A stretch of 64,000 nt of DNA from Sphingomonas sp. (GTDB lineage: Bacteria > Pseudomonadota > Alphaproteobacteria > Sphingomonadales > Sphingomonadaceae): assembly GCF_024508665.1 (NCBI RefSeq), contig NZ_JANINP010000008.1, forward strand, positions 62,001 through 126,000. Direction: 5' to 3'. Below are positions 25,801 to 34,433 of this stretch, piece after piece (the stretch's first letter is position 1; the number at the start of each line of letters is the position of its first letter). Under the pieces are notes generated by a model, which saw only the letters and a program-made list of their open reading frames with translations, did not search any database and was not told the DNA's origin. A program made the position numbers and the translations under genes.

Positions 25801-28608
25801 CAGCCGCCGCCGTGCGGTCAGCACCTGACGGCTGTAGAGCGCGACGTTGATCGCCTGACCCTTCTTCGGCTTGTTGTCGGTATCGAGCGCGACGAAGCTC
25901 AGCCTGAGATCGTCCTGCTTCATCAGCCAGCCGTCGGTCTTGGCGCCCAATTGCACCGCCGAGGGGAAGATCGGGATGCGCTTGGACGCGGTCAGCACTT
26001 CGCCGTTCGCGTCCTGATAATCCATCTCGACCAGCATGTCGGTCGCGGAATCGATTGCGGGCACGTCGACCGAGGTTCGCGTGGTGCCGTCGCTGCCCAG
26101 GGTCGCGGGCAGGGTCTGGGTCGGCGGCAGCGGCGCGCTTTCCTCCTCGCCGTCGCCGCTGAGTGGCTTGGTCCCTTCCTTCACGTCGGTCCCGCCGAAC
26201 GTGTAGCTGTCATAGCCCTGGGGCGTGGCCGAACGGCCGAAATAGCCCACCCGCATCTCGACCGGCAGGTTGGACGCGCCACCGCCCGCGAGATAGCCGA
26301 CGAACAGGTCGAGCGGCAGCGACTTGGGCCGGATCGCGGCGTCCTTGGGGCCGGTCACCGTCGCCCGCATCGTCGGCAATTTATATTCGTCGACCTTGAA
26401 CGACTGATTGGTCGACAGCGTCTTGTCGCCATCGATCACCGAAATGTCGTAATCGCCCATCGGCGCGCCCTGCGGCGCGGTCCATTCGCTTTCGCCGATG
26501 CCATTGGCGTCGATCGTCAGCGGCAAGTCGAAATTGGTGTCCGATCCGCGATGCGACAGCCTGAGCGTGCCGGTGAAGCCCGGCGCCAGCGCAAAGCCGG
26601 TGCCGTTGGGCTGGCGCAGGATGTGCTTCATGTGGATCGTCTCGCCTTGGCGGACGAGCGCGCGGTCGAACACGGTGTGGAAGACGTCGTCGGCCTTCGA
26701 ATAGCCATAGGGCAGGTCGAAATCGTACGGCCGGATCCCCTCGCCCCAATCGGTCAGGGTGAAGCTGAAATCACCGGCGGCGCGCGCCGAGATCATCAGC
26801 GGATGCTGCTGATAGCTGCTCTCGCACCCGCCATAGGTCTCCGGCTCGGGCAGACCGGCCGGGATGAATACCGCGCCGGAGCGGTCGGTCGTGCCGTTGG
26901 CGAGCAATTGGCCGGTACAGCTGTCCGTCACCGCCACCGCGGCATTGCCGACGGGCAAGCCGGTATCGAGATTGGTCACCCAGGCCAGGCTGCGTTCGCG
27001 ACCCCATTTGAAATGGACCGCCATGTTGGTGACGAGCGCGGCAGTCGCGACGTAACGCGGCGCCTTGCGGCCGAGCAAAGCCTGGCCGAGCACCGGGCTG
27101 GCGAGCTCGACGACATAGAATCCGGGCTTGGTCAGCGGAATGCCGACCACTTCGAAATCCTTGCCCTTGCCGGGCAGGCCGATCTTCATCGACGCGCCGG
27201 CATTGGCGCCCGTCAGGATCGGGGTCGCGCCGGTATTCTGGATATGGCCGACGACCTCGTCGCCTTTCTTGATATCCTCGATATTGGTGTCGTCGGCCGA
27301 ATTCACCGTGCGCAGCCATTCGGCGATCTTGCCATCGGACCCTTCGACGCGCAGCGACTGGCCGCCGATCGCCAAATTCTGGCCCTGCAGCGACGGTTCG
27401 ACATTGCGTACCGTGACCGGCAGCACCCCACCTTCCTTCGCCTCGAGGATGCCGAAGCCGGCGGCGAACTTCACCAAAGGCGGCGCCTGGTCGATGCGGA
27501 TGGCGAGCGGGAAGCGCTCGGCATTGGTCAGCGGCCGCCCGCTTTCGTCCTTCACGTCCGCCGGGATCGAGACCTTGGCGGTGGTCGCATAGGGCATGGG
27601 CGCCGGGAAAGTGATGTCGCTGATCGTCGCCGATTTCTGCTGGTCCTTGTCGAACAGGGGCGCGATCACCGTGCCGTCGGCGGTGGTGATCTTCATCTGC
27701 TTGGCGAGCGACATCGGGATCGGCGCGGTGAAGCGCAGATAGGCTTTCTCGACCGGGTTGCAGCCGGCCTGGGCATTGGTGCGGCTGCATTCGAACCGCG
27801 CCGCGAACGGCTTGCGCACGGTGAAGTCGAAGCGCTGGTCGGTGCCCGCGGGCTTGCCGCTCGCGCTGGCGATCTTGCCCGACCAGACCAAGGACATATC
27901 GTGCCCCGGCGGCAACGGCCGGCGGCAGCGGAGCGCGGTCACACCTTCATAAGCCTTGGCGCGGTCGGCTTCGCTCGCCGGTACCGTCGCGGGCAGGCCG
28001 CCGCTCTCGAGGAAGCTCTGCACCGCGTAATTGTCGTCGGTGCCCATCTCGGCGATCAGCTTGCCCGCGGTGTCGGGCGGCAGGACGTCGACCGGGATCT
28101 TCTCGCCCAGCCCGGCGACCGAGCAATAGGCATTGGCGCCGACCGATTGCGGCGTCGCCGGCAGATTGGCGGCGACCAGGAAGACCTGGCCCTCCTCGAT
28201 CTCGTCGCTATTCTCGCCCGGCAGGATCGCCTTGGCCATCGGTCCGCCGGCATCGACCGTATAGGTGTTGCTATCGTTGAGCGCATAGCCCGACACGCTC
28301 TTGGTCCCGGCCTTGACCTTGAACTCGCACTTGGTGCCGCCAGGCAACGGATTGACGAATTCCCACACGAAGGTCTGCTGATCGGCCCAGCGCCCCTGGC
28401 CGTTGACCGCGCAGGTGACGTCGAACGGCGACGCCGCGCGCGGATCGCCCAAAGCCACCATCGGCTGGCTGAAGCGCACGGTGAACCGCTCGATCGAACC
28501 GTTGCCGACCCCGGGGGTAGCGACCGTGATGTGCGGGGCATTGTCGCCGAACGCGAGCGCCGGAGACAGCGCCAGCGCAAGGACCGCGAGACGGGCCGCG
28601 AGCTTCAT
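22804..28608 (-). CDS. yfhM: Bacterial alpha-2-macroglobulin (YfhM-like)
   Basis: A 1934-residue periplasmic protease trap, thought to protect the envelope from foreign proteases while PbpC repairs peptidoglycan. The signal peptide ends near residue 20-22 (ALALSPALAFG). The window shows no lipobox Cys, unlike E. coli YfhM, so this form may be soluble or anchored otherwise. MG domains fill the N-terminal 1100 residues. The thioester motif CFEQ (family CxEQ) is intact at Cys1467, followed by the all-helical thioester domain and a C-terminal receptor-like domain. GAAGGGGGAT precedes the ATG. It is followed by pbpC on the same strand. Confidence 0.95.
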   Translation of the reverse strand: MKLAARLAVLALALSPALAFGDNAPHITVATPGVGNGSIERFTVRFSQPMVALGDPRAASPFDVTCAVNGQGRWADQQTFVWEFVNPLPGGTKCEFKVKAGTKSVSGYALNDSNTYTVDAGGPMAKAILPGENSDEIEEGQVFLVAANLPATPQSVGANAYCSVAGLGEKIPVDVLPPDTAGKLIAEMGTDDNYAVQSFLESGGLPATVPASEADRAKAYEGVTALRCRRPLPPGHDMSLVWSGKIASASGKPAGTDQRFDFTVRKPFAARFECSRTNAQAGCNPVEKAYLRFTAPIPMSLAKQMKITTADGTVIAPLFDKDQQKSATISDITFPAPMPYATTAKVSIPADVKDESGRPLTNAERFPLAIRIDQAPPLVKFAAGFGILEAKEGGVLPVTVRNVEPSLQGQNLAIGGQSLRVEGSDGKIAEWLRTVNSADDTNIEDIKKGDEVVGHIQNTGATPILTGANAGASMKIGLPGKGKDFEVVGIPLTKPGFYVVELASPVLGQALLGRKAPRYVATAALVTNMAVHFKWGRERSLAWVTNLDTGLPVGNAAVAVTDSCTGQLLANGTTDRSGAVFIPAGLPEPETYGGCESSYQQHPLMISARAAGDFSFTLTDWGEGIRPYDFDLPYGYSKADDVFHTVFDRALVRQGETIHMKHILRQPNGTGFALAPGFTGTLRLSHRGSDTNFDLPLTIDANGIGESEWTAPQGAPMGDYDISVIDGDKTLSTNQSFKVDEYKLPTMRATVTGPKDAAIRPKSLPLDLFVGYLAGGGASNLPVEMRVGYFGRSATPQGYDSYTFGGTDVKEGTKPLSGDGEEESAPLPPTQTLPATLGSDGTTRTSVDVPAIDSATDMLVEMDYQDANGEVLTASKRIPIFPSAVQLGAKTDGWLMKQDDLRLSFVALDTDNKPKKGQAINVALYSRQVLTARRRLIGGFYAYDNQMKTTKLGGSCSTTTDELGLAKCTIDPGVSGEVYIVATTRDADGNVARAVRSVWLAGDDDWWFGGDNGDRMDVVPEQQTYKAGETARFQVRMPFREAEALVTVEREGVLSSFVTKLSGANPVVEVKMPGSYAPDVFVSVMAVRGRAQPGVWSWFQGIGKALGITSAPSEAQEPTALVDLAKPSYRLGIAKVKVGWEAHQLGVTVKANKERYAARDTATVDVSVKDPDGKPAKTADVAFAAVDQALLQLAPNDSWNVLDAMMGDRPLSVLTATAQTQVVGKRHYGKKAVEAGGGGGGDMSGLNRENFQPVLLWKGRVTLDGNGHAQVPVQLNDALSSFKLVAIATDGAQLFGTGSTDIRTAQDLSVYAGLPSLVRTGDSYAAGFTLRNGSDKPMTVTANVALEPQIAKGNPITVTIPAGGAAPIAWNLTAPGQAGQLKWTVSAKSSDGKAVDKMTTVQDVVPAVPTEVWAATLARVGPNTSISITPPKGALPGFGVVDIKLDDSLAPPLEGVRRFMAAYPYDCFEQRLSRIVALGDGAGWNQLAGEIPTYQADDGLLRYWPQASLKGSEALTAYVLELTSDAGLPIPETAKTRMVEAMKAVIDGRLRHEDYGDVRLQRLNAFNALARAGAATPAMLGAIGIIPKEMPTSQLADYLVALDKVPGLANANALRGVAESELRTRLVYEGTRLDLSDQSNAPWWLMSSGDEGSIKAVIATLGRPGWNDDAPKMMVGVSLRQQRGRWDTTTANAWGTIAAKKFGGLYPASAIMGTTSLSLGQQSVLKSWPLAADARKASFALPSAPTPLLLRQSAGAGPWATVQVSAAVPLTQPLFAGYRVSKKVEPVSQRVKGQYSRGDVLKVTLLVEATAERNWVVVNDPIPAGATLVSDLGGQSQMLADQEQAGGGSRFSVTDKDGKVWDVQAGVSPAYIERRRDSWRGYFDWVPRGNFAIVYLMRLNGAGTFSMPSTRVEAMYSPSINAQLPNASMTIAQK

Positions 28609-28689
28609 ACATCCCCCTTCTGTCGTGGCTTCATGTGAGCCGGGCGGAGGGTATCGAAGGTTAGGGGGAAGTCTAGTATGAAAGCGGCA

Positions 28690-29976
28690 TCAGTCGAGCG
28701 CAGCTTCGCCTTTCGGCTGAGTGATGAGCCGGGCAGCACGCTGATTCCGCGTGTAAATCCATAGCCAGTTGAGTGCGACGCTGAGCCGCGCGCGTACCCC
28801 GACCAGAAAATAGATATGGGCGATTCCCCACAGCCACCAGGCGACCGCGCCGCGCAGCCTGATCCGCCCGAAATCGATCACCGCCTTGCGCTTGCCGATC
28901 TGCGCCAGGCTGCCCTGGTGATGGTAGCGAAAGGGTGTGGGTTCGGCCTTGCCAGCAAGCCTCCGCCGGATCGTTTCACCGACGAATGCACCTTCCTGCT
29001 TGGCGGCCGGTGCGATCCCCGGCACTGGCGAGCCATTGGGCGCCTTGACCGAGACCGTGTCGCCGATCGCGAAAATCTCGGGATGACCGGGCACGCTGAG
29101 GTCGGGTTCGACGAGTATCCGGCCGTTGCGGTCGGCCGCCGTTCCCAGCCATTGCGCGGCGGGCGAGGCGCGTACGCCCGCCGCCCAGACGATCGTCCGC
29201 GCCTCGACGCGCCGCTCGCCGAACGTGATGGCGCCCCGCTCGATCTGCGTCACCGGATCGCCCAGGCAGACTTCGACGCCGAGCTTCTCCAGCGCGCTCT
29301 TCGCGTAGCTCGAAAGCGCGTCGGGATAGCCATTGAGCACCTTGGGACCAGCTTCCACGAGCAGGACCTTGGTACGATGCGTATCTACCGCGCGAAAGTC
29401 GCGCGGGAGCGTATCATGGGCGAGATCGGCGATGGTGCCGGCGAGTTCGACGCCGGTGGGGCCGGCGCCGATGATCGCGAAGGTCAGCAAGGCCTGCTGT
29501 CGAACAGGATCGGTTTCGCGCTCCGCCGCCTCGAAGGCCGCGAGGATACGTCCCCGAATGGCAGTGGCGTCCTCGATCGTCTTGAGGCCGGGCGCGAACT
29601 CTTCCCACTCGTCATGGCCGAAATAGCCATGCCGTGCGCCGGTCGCGAGGATCAGCGTGTCGTAGGGTATCGCGCTACCGTCCGCGAGCTGCACGGCACG
29701 GCCTTCCACATCCACGCCGGTCACGGTGGCGAGGATGGTCGAGACGTCGCGGCGGTCGTGCAGCATCGATCGAATCGGCCAGGCTATTTCGGACGGCGCC
29801 AGCGACGCCGTGGCGACCTGGTAGAGCAGCGGCTGGAACAGGTGATGATTGCGTTGGTCGATAACGATGATGTCGGCCGGCGCGCCCTTCAGGCTTTTGA
29901 TGGCCCAAAGACCGCCAAATCCCGCTCCGACGACGACGACACGGTGTCGTCCCGCTTCCGTCGCTCGAACCATCAT
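28690..29976 (-). CDS. ndh: Type II NADH dehydrogenase (NDH-2)
   Basis: A 428-residue FAD enzyme that oxidises NADH and reduces quinone without pumping protons. The FAD-binding GAGFGG motif lies near residues 17-22, the NADH-binding IIGAGPTGVELAG near 168-180, and FAIGD closes the FAD site near residue 305. The C-terminal amphipathic region, with AVAWWLWGIAHIYFLVG, provides membrane attachment. SD GGAGG lies before the double ATG at 29976/29973. It appears to be a single-gene unit, following a beta-lactamase gene on the same strand after 133 bases. Confidence 0.96.
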   Translation of the reverse strand: MMVRATEAGRHRVVVVGAGFGGLWAIKSLKGAPADIIVIDQRNHHLFQPLLYQVATASLAPSEIAWPIRSMLHDRRDVSTILATVTGVDVEGRAVQLADGSAIPYDTLILATGARHGYFGHDEWEEFAPGLKTIEDATAIRGRILAAFEAAERETDPVRQQALLTFAIIGAGPTGVELAGTIADLAHDTLPRDFRAVDTHRTKVLLVEAGPKVLNGYPDALSSYAKSALEKLGVEVCLGDPVTQIERGAITFGERRVEARTIVWAAGVRASPAAQWLGTAADRNGRILVEPDLSVPGHPEIFAIGDTVSVKAPNGSPVPGIAPAAKQEGAFVGETIRRRLAGKAEPTPFRYHHQGSLAQIGKRKAVIDFGRIRLRGAVAWWLWGIAHIYFLVGVRARLSVALNWLWIYTRNQRAARLITQPKGEAALD

Positions 29977-30109
29977 CGATCGCCTCCGACTCGACGCGAG
30001 GCCCGATCGCGGGCCATCATGTTTCGCTTATATAGGACGGCGGCGGCGGGCGCCCCATTGCCGGACGGTGCCATGCCAGCTTGGGCGATCGGATCCGATA
30101 TAACCCGAA

Positions 30110-31003
30110 CTAAACCGCGGACACGCTCGCGACCGCGATCCGACCGACCTCGGCGAGCGCACCGGTCGCGACCGGATCCATCGGTTCGACGAGCCGCGCC
30201 GGTTCGAAGTAAGCGGCAACGATAAGCGGCGCGCGGCCGGCGGGGCCGCCAAAGGCCAGATCGACATAAGTATGCTTGGTCTTGCCGATGCCCGTCCCGG
30301 TCTTATCGCCAGCGTCCCACCCGGCGGGAAAGCCCGACCGGATGCGGTCACGACCGGTTTTCGCCTCTCTCATCCAGGCCTTGAGCTTGGCGCGGCTGGC
30401 GGGGGAAAGCGTCTTGCCGTGGATCAACCTGGCCGTGGTGGCGGCCATCGCCGCGGGCGTGGTCGTATCGAGTTCCGTGCCCGGCGGCGTCAGGTTCAAC
30501 TCCGGCTCGTATCTGTCGAGGCGGCTGACATGATCGCCGATCGACCGCCAGAAACGGGTCAGCTGCTCCGGCCCGCCAAATCGCCGCAGAAGGACATTGG
30601 CCGCAGTATTGTCGCTGGTCACCACGATCGCGCGCGCCAGATCCTCCACGGCAAGACCGGCGTCGATCCTGGTCTCGGTGACCGGACTGACGCTCAACAT
30701 GTCCGCCTTGATCCAATGCAGCACTTCCGAAAGATCGACCTCTTTCCGGTCGGCCTTGGCGAGCAGCATCGCCGCGAGCGACATCTTGAACGAGCTGCAA
30801 TGCGCGAAGCGCTCGTTTTCCCGCCAGCCGAATTTCACGCCGCGGACCGGATCGAGAATATAGACGCCGAGCCGGCCCTTTGCGCGCCGTTCCAGCGCTC
30901 TCAGGTCGGCGACCCTTGCGGCCAAGTCGGCTGCCGCCGGCCGGGACGCTCCAGTAAGCAACAGGGCGGTGGCGCCCACCAACGCGGACCGACGATCAAG
31001 CAT
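30110..31003 (-). CDS. Class A beta-lactamase
   Basis: A 297-residue serine hydrolase. Its own numbering matches the standard Ambler numbering at the motifs: S70-x-x-K73 (CSSFK), S130-D-N132, E166 with L169/N170 (RYEPELN), and K234-T-G236. Also present are Cys69, R220, T235 and T237; residue 238 is Gly, so the 69-238 disulfide of some carbapenemases cannot form. The N-terminus has DRRSALVG, a twin-arginine-like signal, ending at AAA near residue 25. GAGGAGG precedes ATG. It is likely a resident chromosomal enzyme. No ampR-like regulator is adjacent. Confidence 0.95.
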   Translation of the reverse strand: MLDRRSALVGATALLLTGASRPAAADLAARVADLRALERRAKGRLGVYILDPVRGVKFGWRENERFAHCSSFKMSLAAMLLAKADRKEVDLSEVLHWIKADMLSVSPVTETRIDAGLAVEDLARAIVVTSDNTAANVLLRRFGGPEQLTRFWRSIGDHVSRLDRYEPELNLTPPGTELDTTTPAAMAATTARLIHGKTLSPASRAKLKAWMREAKTGRDRIRSGFPAGWDAGDKTGTGIGKTKHTYVDLAFGGPAGRAPLIVAAYFEPARLVEPMDPVATGALAEVGRIAVASVSAV

Positions 31004-31047
31004 GCGACCTCCTCTATGTCACGGATGCGCCTAGCGAAAGCCTGCGA

Positions 31048-31467
31048 TCACGCACCCTTCCGTTCGGCGAGCAGAGGATAGATCAGCTCCTTCTCGCTCC
31101 TGATCCGCTTGCGCATATCCGCCCGCATCGTGGCCGAGGCGGCGCAATATTCCGGCCAGCGGTCGCCAATTTCCCGCAAGGTCCAGGAGCCGATATGCTG
31201 GGTCGAGGTGATCATATTGTCCTTGCCGTCCGCCTTGAGCGTCTCCAGCGCGGTTTTCTTCGCCGGAGAGGCCTCCGCGATCAGCTGGTCATAGGCACGC
31301 TCCAGCAACATGGTTCGCGCCCGGCTGCTGCGGGTCAGCGCCTGCCGGAGCGCGGGCAAGCGATCCATCGGCGGTTGCGGCAGGCTGGTCAGCGCCTCCA
31401 GTGCATCGAGCTTGGCCAATATGTCGTCATGCAACCGACGCAACGTCTCTAACATATTGTTATCCAT
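31048..31467 (-). CDS. Helical protein of unknown function
   Basis: A 139-residue protein rich in long amphipathic helices, starting MDNNMLETLRRLHDDILAKLDALEAL. It has conserved-looking STQHIGSWTLREIGDRWPEYC and a terminal EKELIYPLLAE segment. The layout resembles a four-helix bundle of the hemerythrin kind, but I cannot place a complete set of metal-binding histidines. ATG at 31467 follows GGGAGC, a usable SD; an upstream ATG at 31515 is less likely. It lies 44 bases upstream of the beta-lactamase gene on the same strand, so co-transcription is possible. Confidence 0.75.
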   Translation of the reverse strand: MDNNMLETLRRLHDDILAKLDALEALTSLPQPPMDRLPALRQALTRSSRARTMLLERAYDQLIAEASPAKKTALETLKADGKDNMITSTQHIGSWTLREIGDRWPEYCAASATMRADMRKRIRSEKELIYPLLAERKGA

Positions 31468-31716
31468 GGCGCTCCCATAGCCGCCGGCACCCAAATATTC
31501 CACGCAGAAGGTCAATAATCCTTCACTAATGCGGGAGCGCTAACCTGCCTCAAGTGGACAATGCTCTCCGGCCTGGCGAGCTTTCCGATGGACGTGGTGC
31601 GCAAGCCTCTCCGTCCGATCCCGGTTCTGACGCACTGTGGTCACAATTCGCGGCCAGTGGGCGCGTTCAAGCGGCACCCAAACCAGTAACTGGCGCCGCG
31701 CAAAGGGGTTATCATC

Positions 31717-34080
31717 ATGCAGTATCAGAAGTTCATCGCATTGCTTCTCGTCGGGACGGCCAGCGTCGCGACGATTCCGTTCGCCGCCGCGCAGACCGCG
31801 GCGACTCCGGCGGCGGACAGCCCGGCCGATAGCGCGAGCGACACTGGCGATATCATCGTCACCGCGCAGCGCCGCTCGGAAAGCACGATGAACGTGCCGG
31901 TGGCCGTGTCGACGATCGCGCCCGAAGCGCTCCACGACTTCCAGGCGGCCGGCGCCGATACACTGCTGTCGCTGTCGGGCAAGGTGCCCGGCCTCTATGT
32001 GGAGTCGACCACCGGCCGCATCTTCCCGCGCTTCTACATTCGCGGCCTCGGCAATATCGACTTCTATCTCGGCGCGTCGCAGCCGGTGTCGATCATCCAG
32101 GACGACGTGGTCAAGGAGCATGTCGTGCTCAAGTCGAACCCGGCGTTCGACATCGCGCAGGTCGAAGTGCTGAAGGGCCCGCAGGGCTCGCTGTTCGGCC
32201 GCAACACGACCGCGGGCATCGTCAAGTTCGACAGCGCGCAGCCTAGCGCGAACTGGCAGGGCCAGGGTTCGCTCAGCTATGGCAGCTATAACAGCGTCAA
32301 TGCCGATGTCGGCGTCGGCGGCCCGCTGACCAAGGACGGCACGATCAGCTTCCGCCTGTCCGGCCTGTACCAGCATCGCGACGACTGGATCAGCAACACC
32401 TATACCGGCCCGTCCGACGACGGCACCGTCCCCGGCCACAATGTGATGGGCGGCTTCGACGAGAAGGACGTGCGCCTGCAGCTGCTGTTCAAGCCAAGCG
32501 ACGCGCTGAGCGTCCGCCTGTCGGGCCATGTCCGCGACTATACCGGCACCGCCTCGATCTTCTATCGCGGCTCGATCGTCCGCGGCACCAGCGCGGTGCC
32601 CGCCTCGTTCGACCGCTCGGTCGTGTCGTACGACGAAGCGCAGAACAACCCCCAGGCGTACAAGAACCAGGGCGTCTCGCTGAAGGTCGATTACGATTTC
32701 GGCGGCGCCACCCTGACCTCGATCACGGCCTGGGAACATGCCTCGGGCTATAGTCGCGGCGATACCGATGGCGGCGCGGCGGCGAATTTCGGCGGCGTCA
32801 CCCCGAACATATGCGCCGCCGGTTGCGGCGAATCGCAGGGTCGCCTGCGCGGGCTCGATCAGTGGAGCGAGGAAGTCCGCCTGGCCAGCCCGAACACCGG
32901 CCGCTTCAAGTGGCAGGTCGGCGGCATCTATTTCGATGCGCGCGACAATACCGAGTTCGACCAGCGCTCGTTCTTCCTTGTCAACAATTCGCTCGGCACC
33001 ACGCCGAACCCGAAGAACTTCGTCCTGCTGCACAACATCAACACCAGCTGGGCGGCGTTCGGCCAGGCGAGCTACGACCTCACCGATCAGTTGACGCTGA
33101 GCGGCGGCGTGCGCGTCACCAACGACACCAAGAGCACCAATCTGCTGCTCCACCCGAACTTCGCCAACCTGACCGTGCCGGCCACCGCGCCGACCTCGTC
33201 CTATGCCTGCGGTGCCGCGACCTATTGCCGCCTGTCCGACACCCAGCCGAGCTGGGACGTCAGCCTGTTGTGGCGCGCGGACCACGACGTCAGCTTCTAC
33301 GCGCGCTATGCCCGCGGCTTCCGCGGCCCGACCGTGCAGGGCCGCTCGGCGGTGTTCAATTCGGCCTATTCGACGGCCAATTCGGAAAAGAACACCAGCT
33401 ATGAGGCGGGCATCAAGACCGCGTTCGCCGACGGCCGCGTCCACCTCAACGTTGCCGGCTTCTACTACAACATCGACAACATCCAGTTGAACGGCAACGA
33501 CAGCAACGGCAACGGCGTGCTGTTCAACGGCAACAAGGGCAAGGGCTATGGCGTCGAGGCCGAGCTCGAGGCGCGGCCGGTCAACAACTTCCGCGTCAAT
33601 CTCGGCCTCAGCCTGCTGCACACCGAGATCAACGCGCCCAACGTCTATGCCCAGGTCGGCGCGGCGGGCGGCGTGATGTCGCAGACGGTGCTCAACCCGA
33701 CGGTGCGGATCGGCAACAATTATTACGCCAATATCAACGGCAATCCGTTCCCCAACGCGCCGGACTACAACATCAACCTCAGCGCCCGCTACGACCTGCC
33801 GCTGGGCGGGGAGAGCAAGCTGTTCGTCGCCGGCGACTTCAACATCCAGGGCAAGACCAGCCTGGTCCTGTACCGCGCGGTCGAATACACCACCGACGGC
33901 AATTACGAACTGGGCGGCAAGATCGGTTACGCCTGGGGCAAGTATGAGCTGGCGGTGTTCGCCCGCAACCTGACCAACACCAAGAACCTGATCGGCGCGA
34001 TCGACACGTCGAACTATCGGGCGGGCATCTACAACGACCCGCGCGTGATCGGCGTGATGCTCAGCGGTTCGTTCCGCTGA
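31717..34080 (+). CDS. TonB-dependent outer-membrane receptor (1)
   Basis: A 787-residue receptor with a Sec signal peptide (cleaved after AAAQ near residue 26), a TonB-box-like segment DIIVTAQRR, and a plug domain with PRFYIRGLGNI and VEVLKGPQGSLFGRNTTAG. A 22-strand barrel follows, ending in the classic aromatic C-terminus (SGSFR, terminal Phe-Arg). The plug signature GPQGSLFGRNTTAGIVKF is typical of the FyuA/pesticin-like group widespread in sphingomonads; substrates range from siderophores to plant-derived compounds. AAGGGG precedes ATG. It is the only plus-strand gene of the three-receptor region. Confidence 0.94.
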   Translation: MQYQKFIALLLVGTASVATIPFAAAQTAATPAADSPADSASDTGDIIVTAQRRSESTMNVPVAVSTIAPEALHDFQAAGADTLLSLSGKVPGLYVESTTGRIFPRFYIRGLGNIDFYLGASQPVSIIQDDVVKEHVVLKSNPAFDIAQVEVLKGPQGSLFGRNTTAGIVKFDSAQPSANWQGQGSLSYGSYNSVNADVGVGGPLTKDGTISFRLSGLYQHRDDWISNTYTGPSDDGTVPGHNVMGGFDEKDVRLQLLFKPSDALSVRLSGHVRDYTGTASIFYRGSIVRGTSAVPASFDRSVVSYDEAQNNPQAYKNQGVSLKVDYDFGGATLTSITAWEHASGYSRGDTDGGAAANFGGVTPNICAAGCGESQGRLRGLDQWSEEVRLASPNTGRFKWQVGGIYFDARDNTEFDQRSFFLVNNSLGTTPNPKNFVLLHNINTSWAAFGQASYDLTDQLTLSGGVRVTNDTKSTNLLLHPNFANLTVPATAPTSSYACGAATYCRLSDTQPSWDVSLLWRADHDVSFYARYARGFRGPTVQGRSAVFNSAYSTANSEKNTSYEAGIKTAFADGRVHLNVAGFYYNIDNIQLNGNDSNGNGVLFNGNKGKGYGVEAELEARPVNNFRVNLGLSLLHTEINAPNVYAQVGAAGGVMSQTVLNPTVRIGNNYYANINGNPFPNAPDYNINLSARYDLPLGGESKLFVAGDFNIQGKTSLVLYRAVEYTTDGNYELGGKIGYAWGKYELAVFARNLTNTKNLIGAIDTSNYRAGIYNDPRVIGVMLSGSFR

Positions 34081-34098
34081 GCTGGGACTTGGCTGACG

Positions 34099-34123
34099 GG
34101 CTGCGGGTGGGAAGCCCGCAGCC
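34099..34123 (+). terminator. Hairpin after TonB receptor 1
   Basis: GGCTGCGGG (34099-34107) pairs with CCCGCAGCC (34115-34123) around a 7-base loop, 18 bases after the stop. TGTTGGG follows rather than a T-run, so termination strength is uncertain. Confidence 0.55.
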
Positions 34124-34241
34124 TGTTGGGTCTAGCCAATTCTAAGGTGACGTATTTGGCCGGCCGGCGCGGTAATCGCGTCGGCCGCTTCTCCATCTGC
34201 CGCCGCCCCGCGGAATCCTCCCGTCGCCTTAGCGCACCCCC

Positions 34242-34376
34242 CGTCACCCCAGCGAAAGAACATCGGGTTGAGCATGCCCCGCATGCTCAAGGATCGTCCG
34301 GGAGACGATCCGACCCGATGTTGGTCTCTGGCGGTGCGCGATGCGGCTTGAGATCCCAGCTTTCGCTGGGATGACG
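34242..34376. repeat. 135-bp cloverleaf-like palindromic element
   Basis: The terminal inverted repeats CGTCACCCCAGCGAAAG (34242-34258) and CTTTCGCTGGGATGACG (34360-34376) differ at one position. Inside them CATCGGGT (34261-34268) pairs with ACCCGATG (34313-34320). That stem encloses two perfect hairpins: TTGAGCATGC/GCATGCTCAA (34268-34290) and GGATCGTC/GACGATCC (34291-34311). It fills much of the 353-base gap after TonB receptor 1, the rest of which shows nothing recognisable. A looser relative is at 47028-47137. Confidence 0.8.
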
Positions 34377-34433
34377 AGTTAGGGAAACGGATCGACTAAG
34401 AACAACGGCTTATCAGAGTTCTCAACCTAGTCA

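Noticed and set aside
23443..28638. Open frame of 1731 codons on the plus strand, opposite the alpha-2-macroglobulin gene
   Set aside because: It is His/Arg/Asp-rich, without domains, signal or SD, as expected of the antisense frame of a high-GC gene. The minus-strand protein has signal peptide, thioester motif and family length.
31048..31467. Calling the helical protein a hemerythrin
   Set aside because: Only a few His residues are present (LHDDI, QHIGS), and the spacing of the usual H...HxxxE...HxxxH...HxxxxD set cannot be matched.
31540..33621. Open frame of 693 codons on the minus strand, opposite TonB receptor 1
   Set aside because: Val/Ala/Arg/Asp-rich with no recognisable motif; it lies entirely against a well-supported receptor gene.
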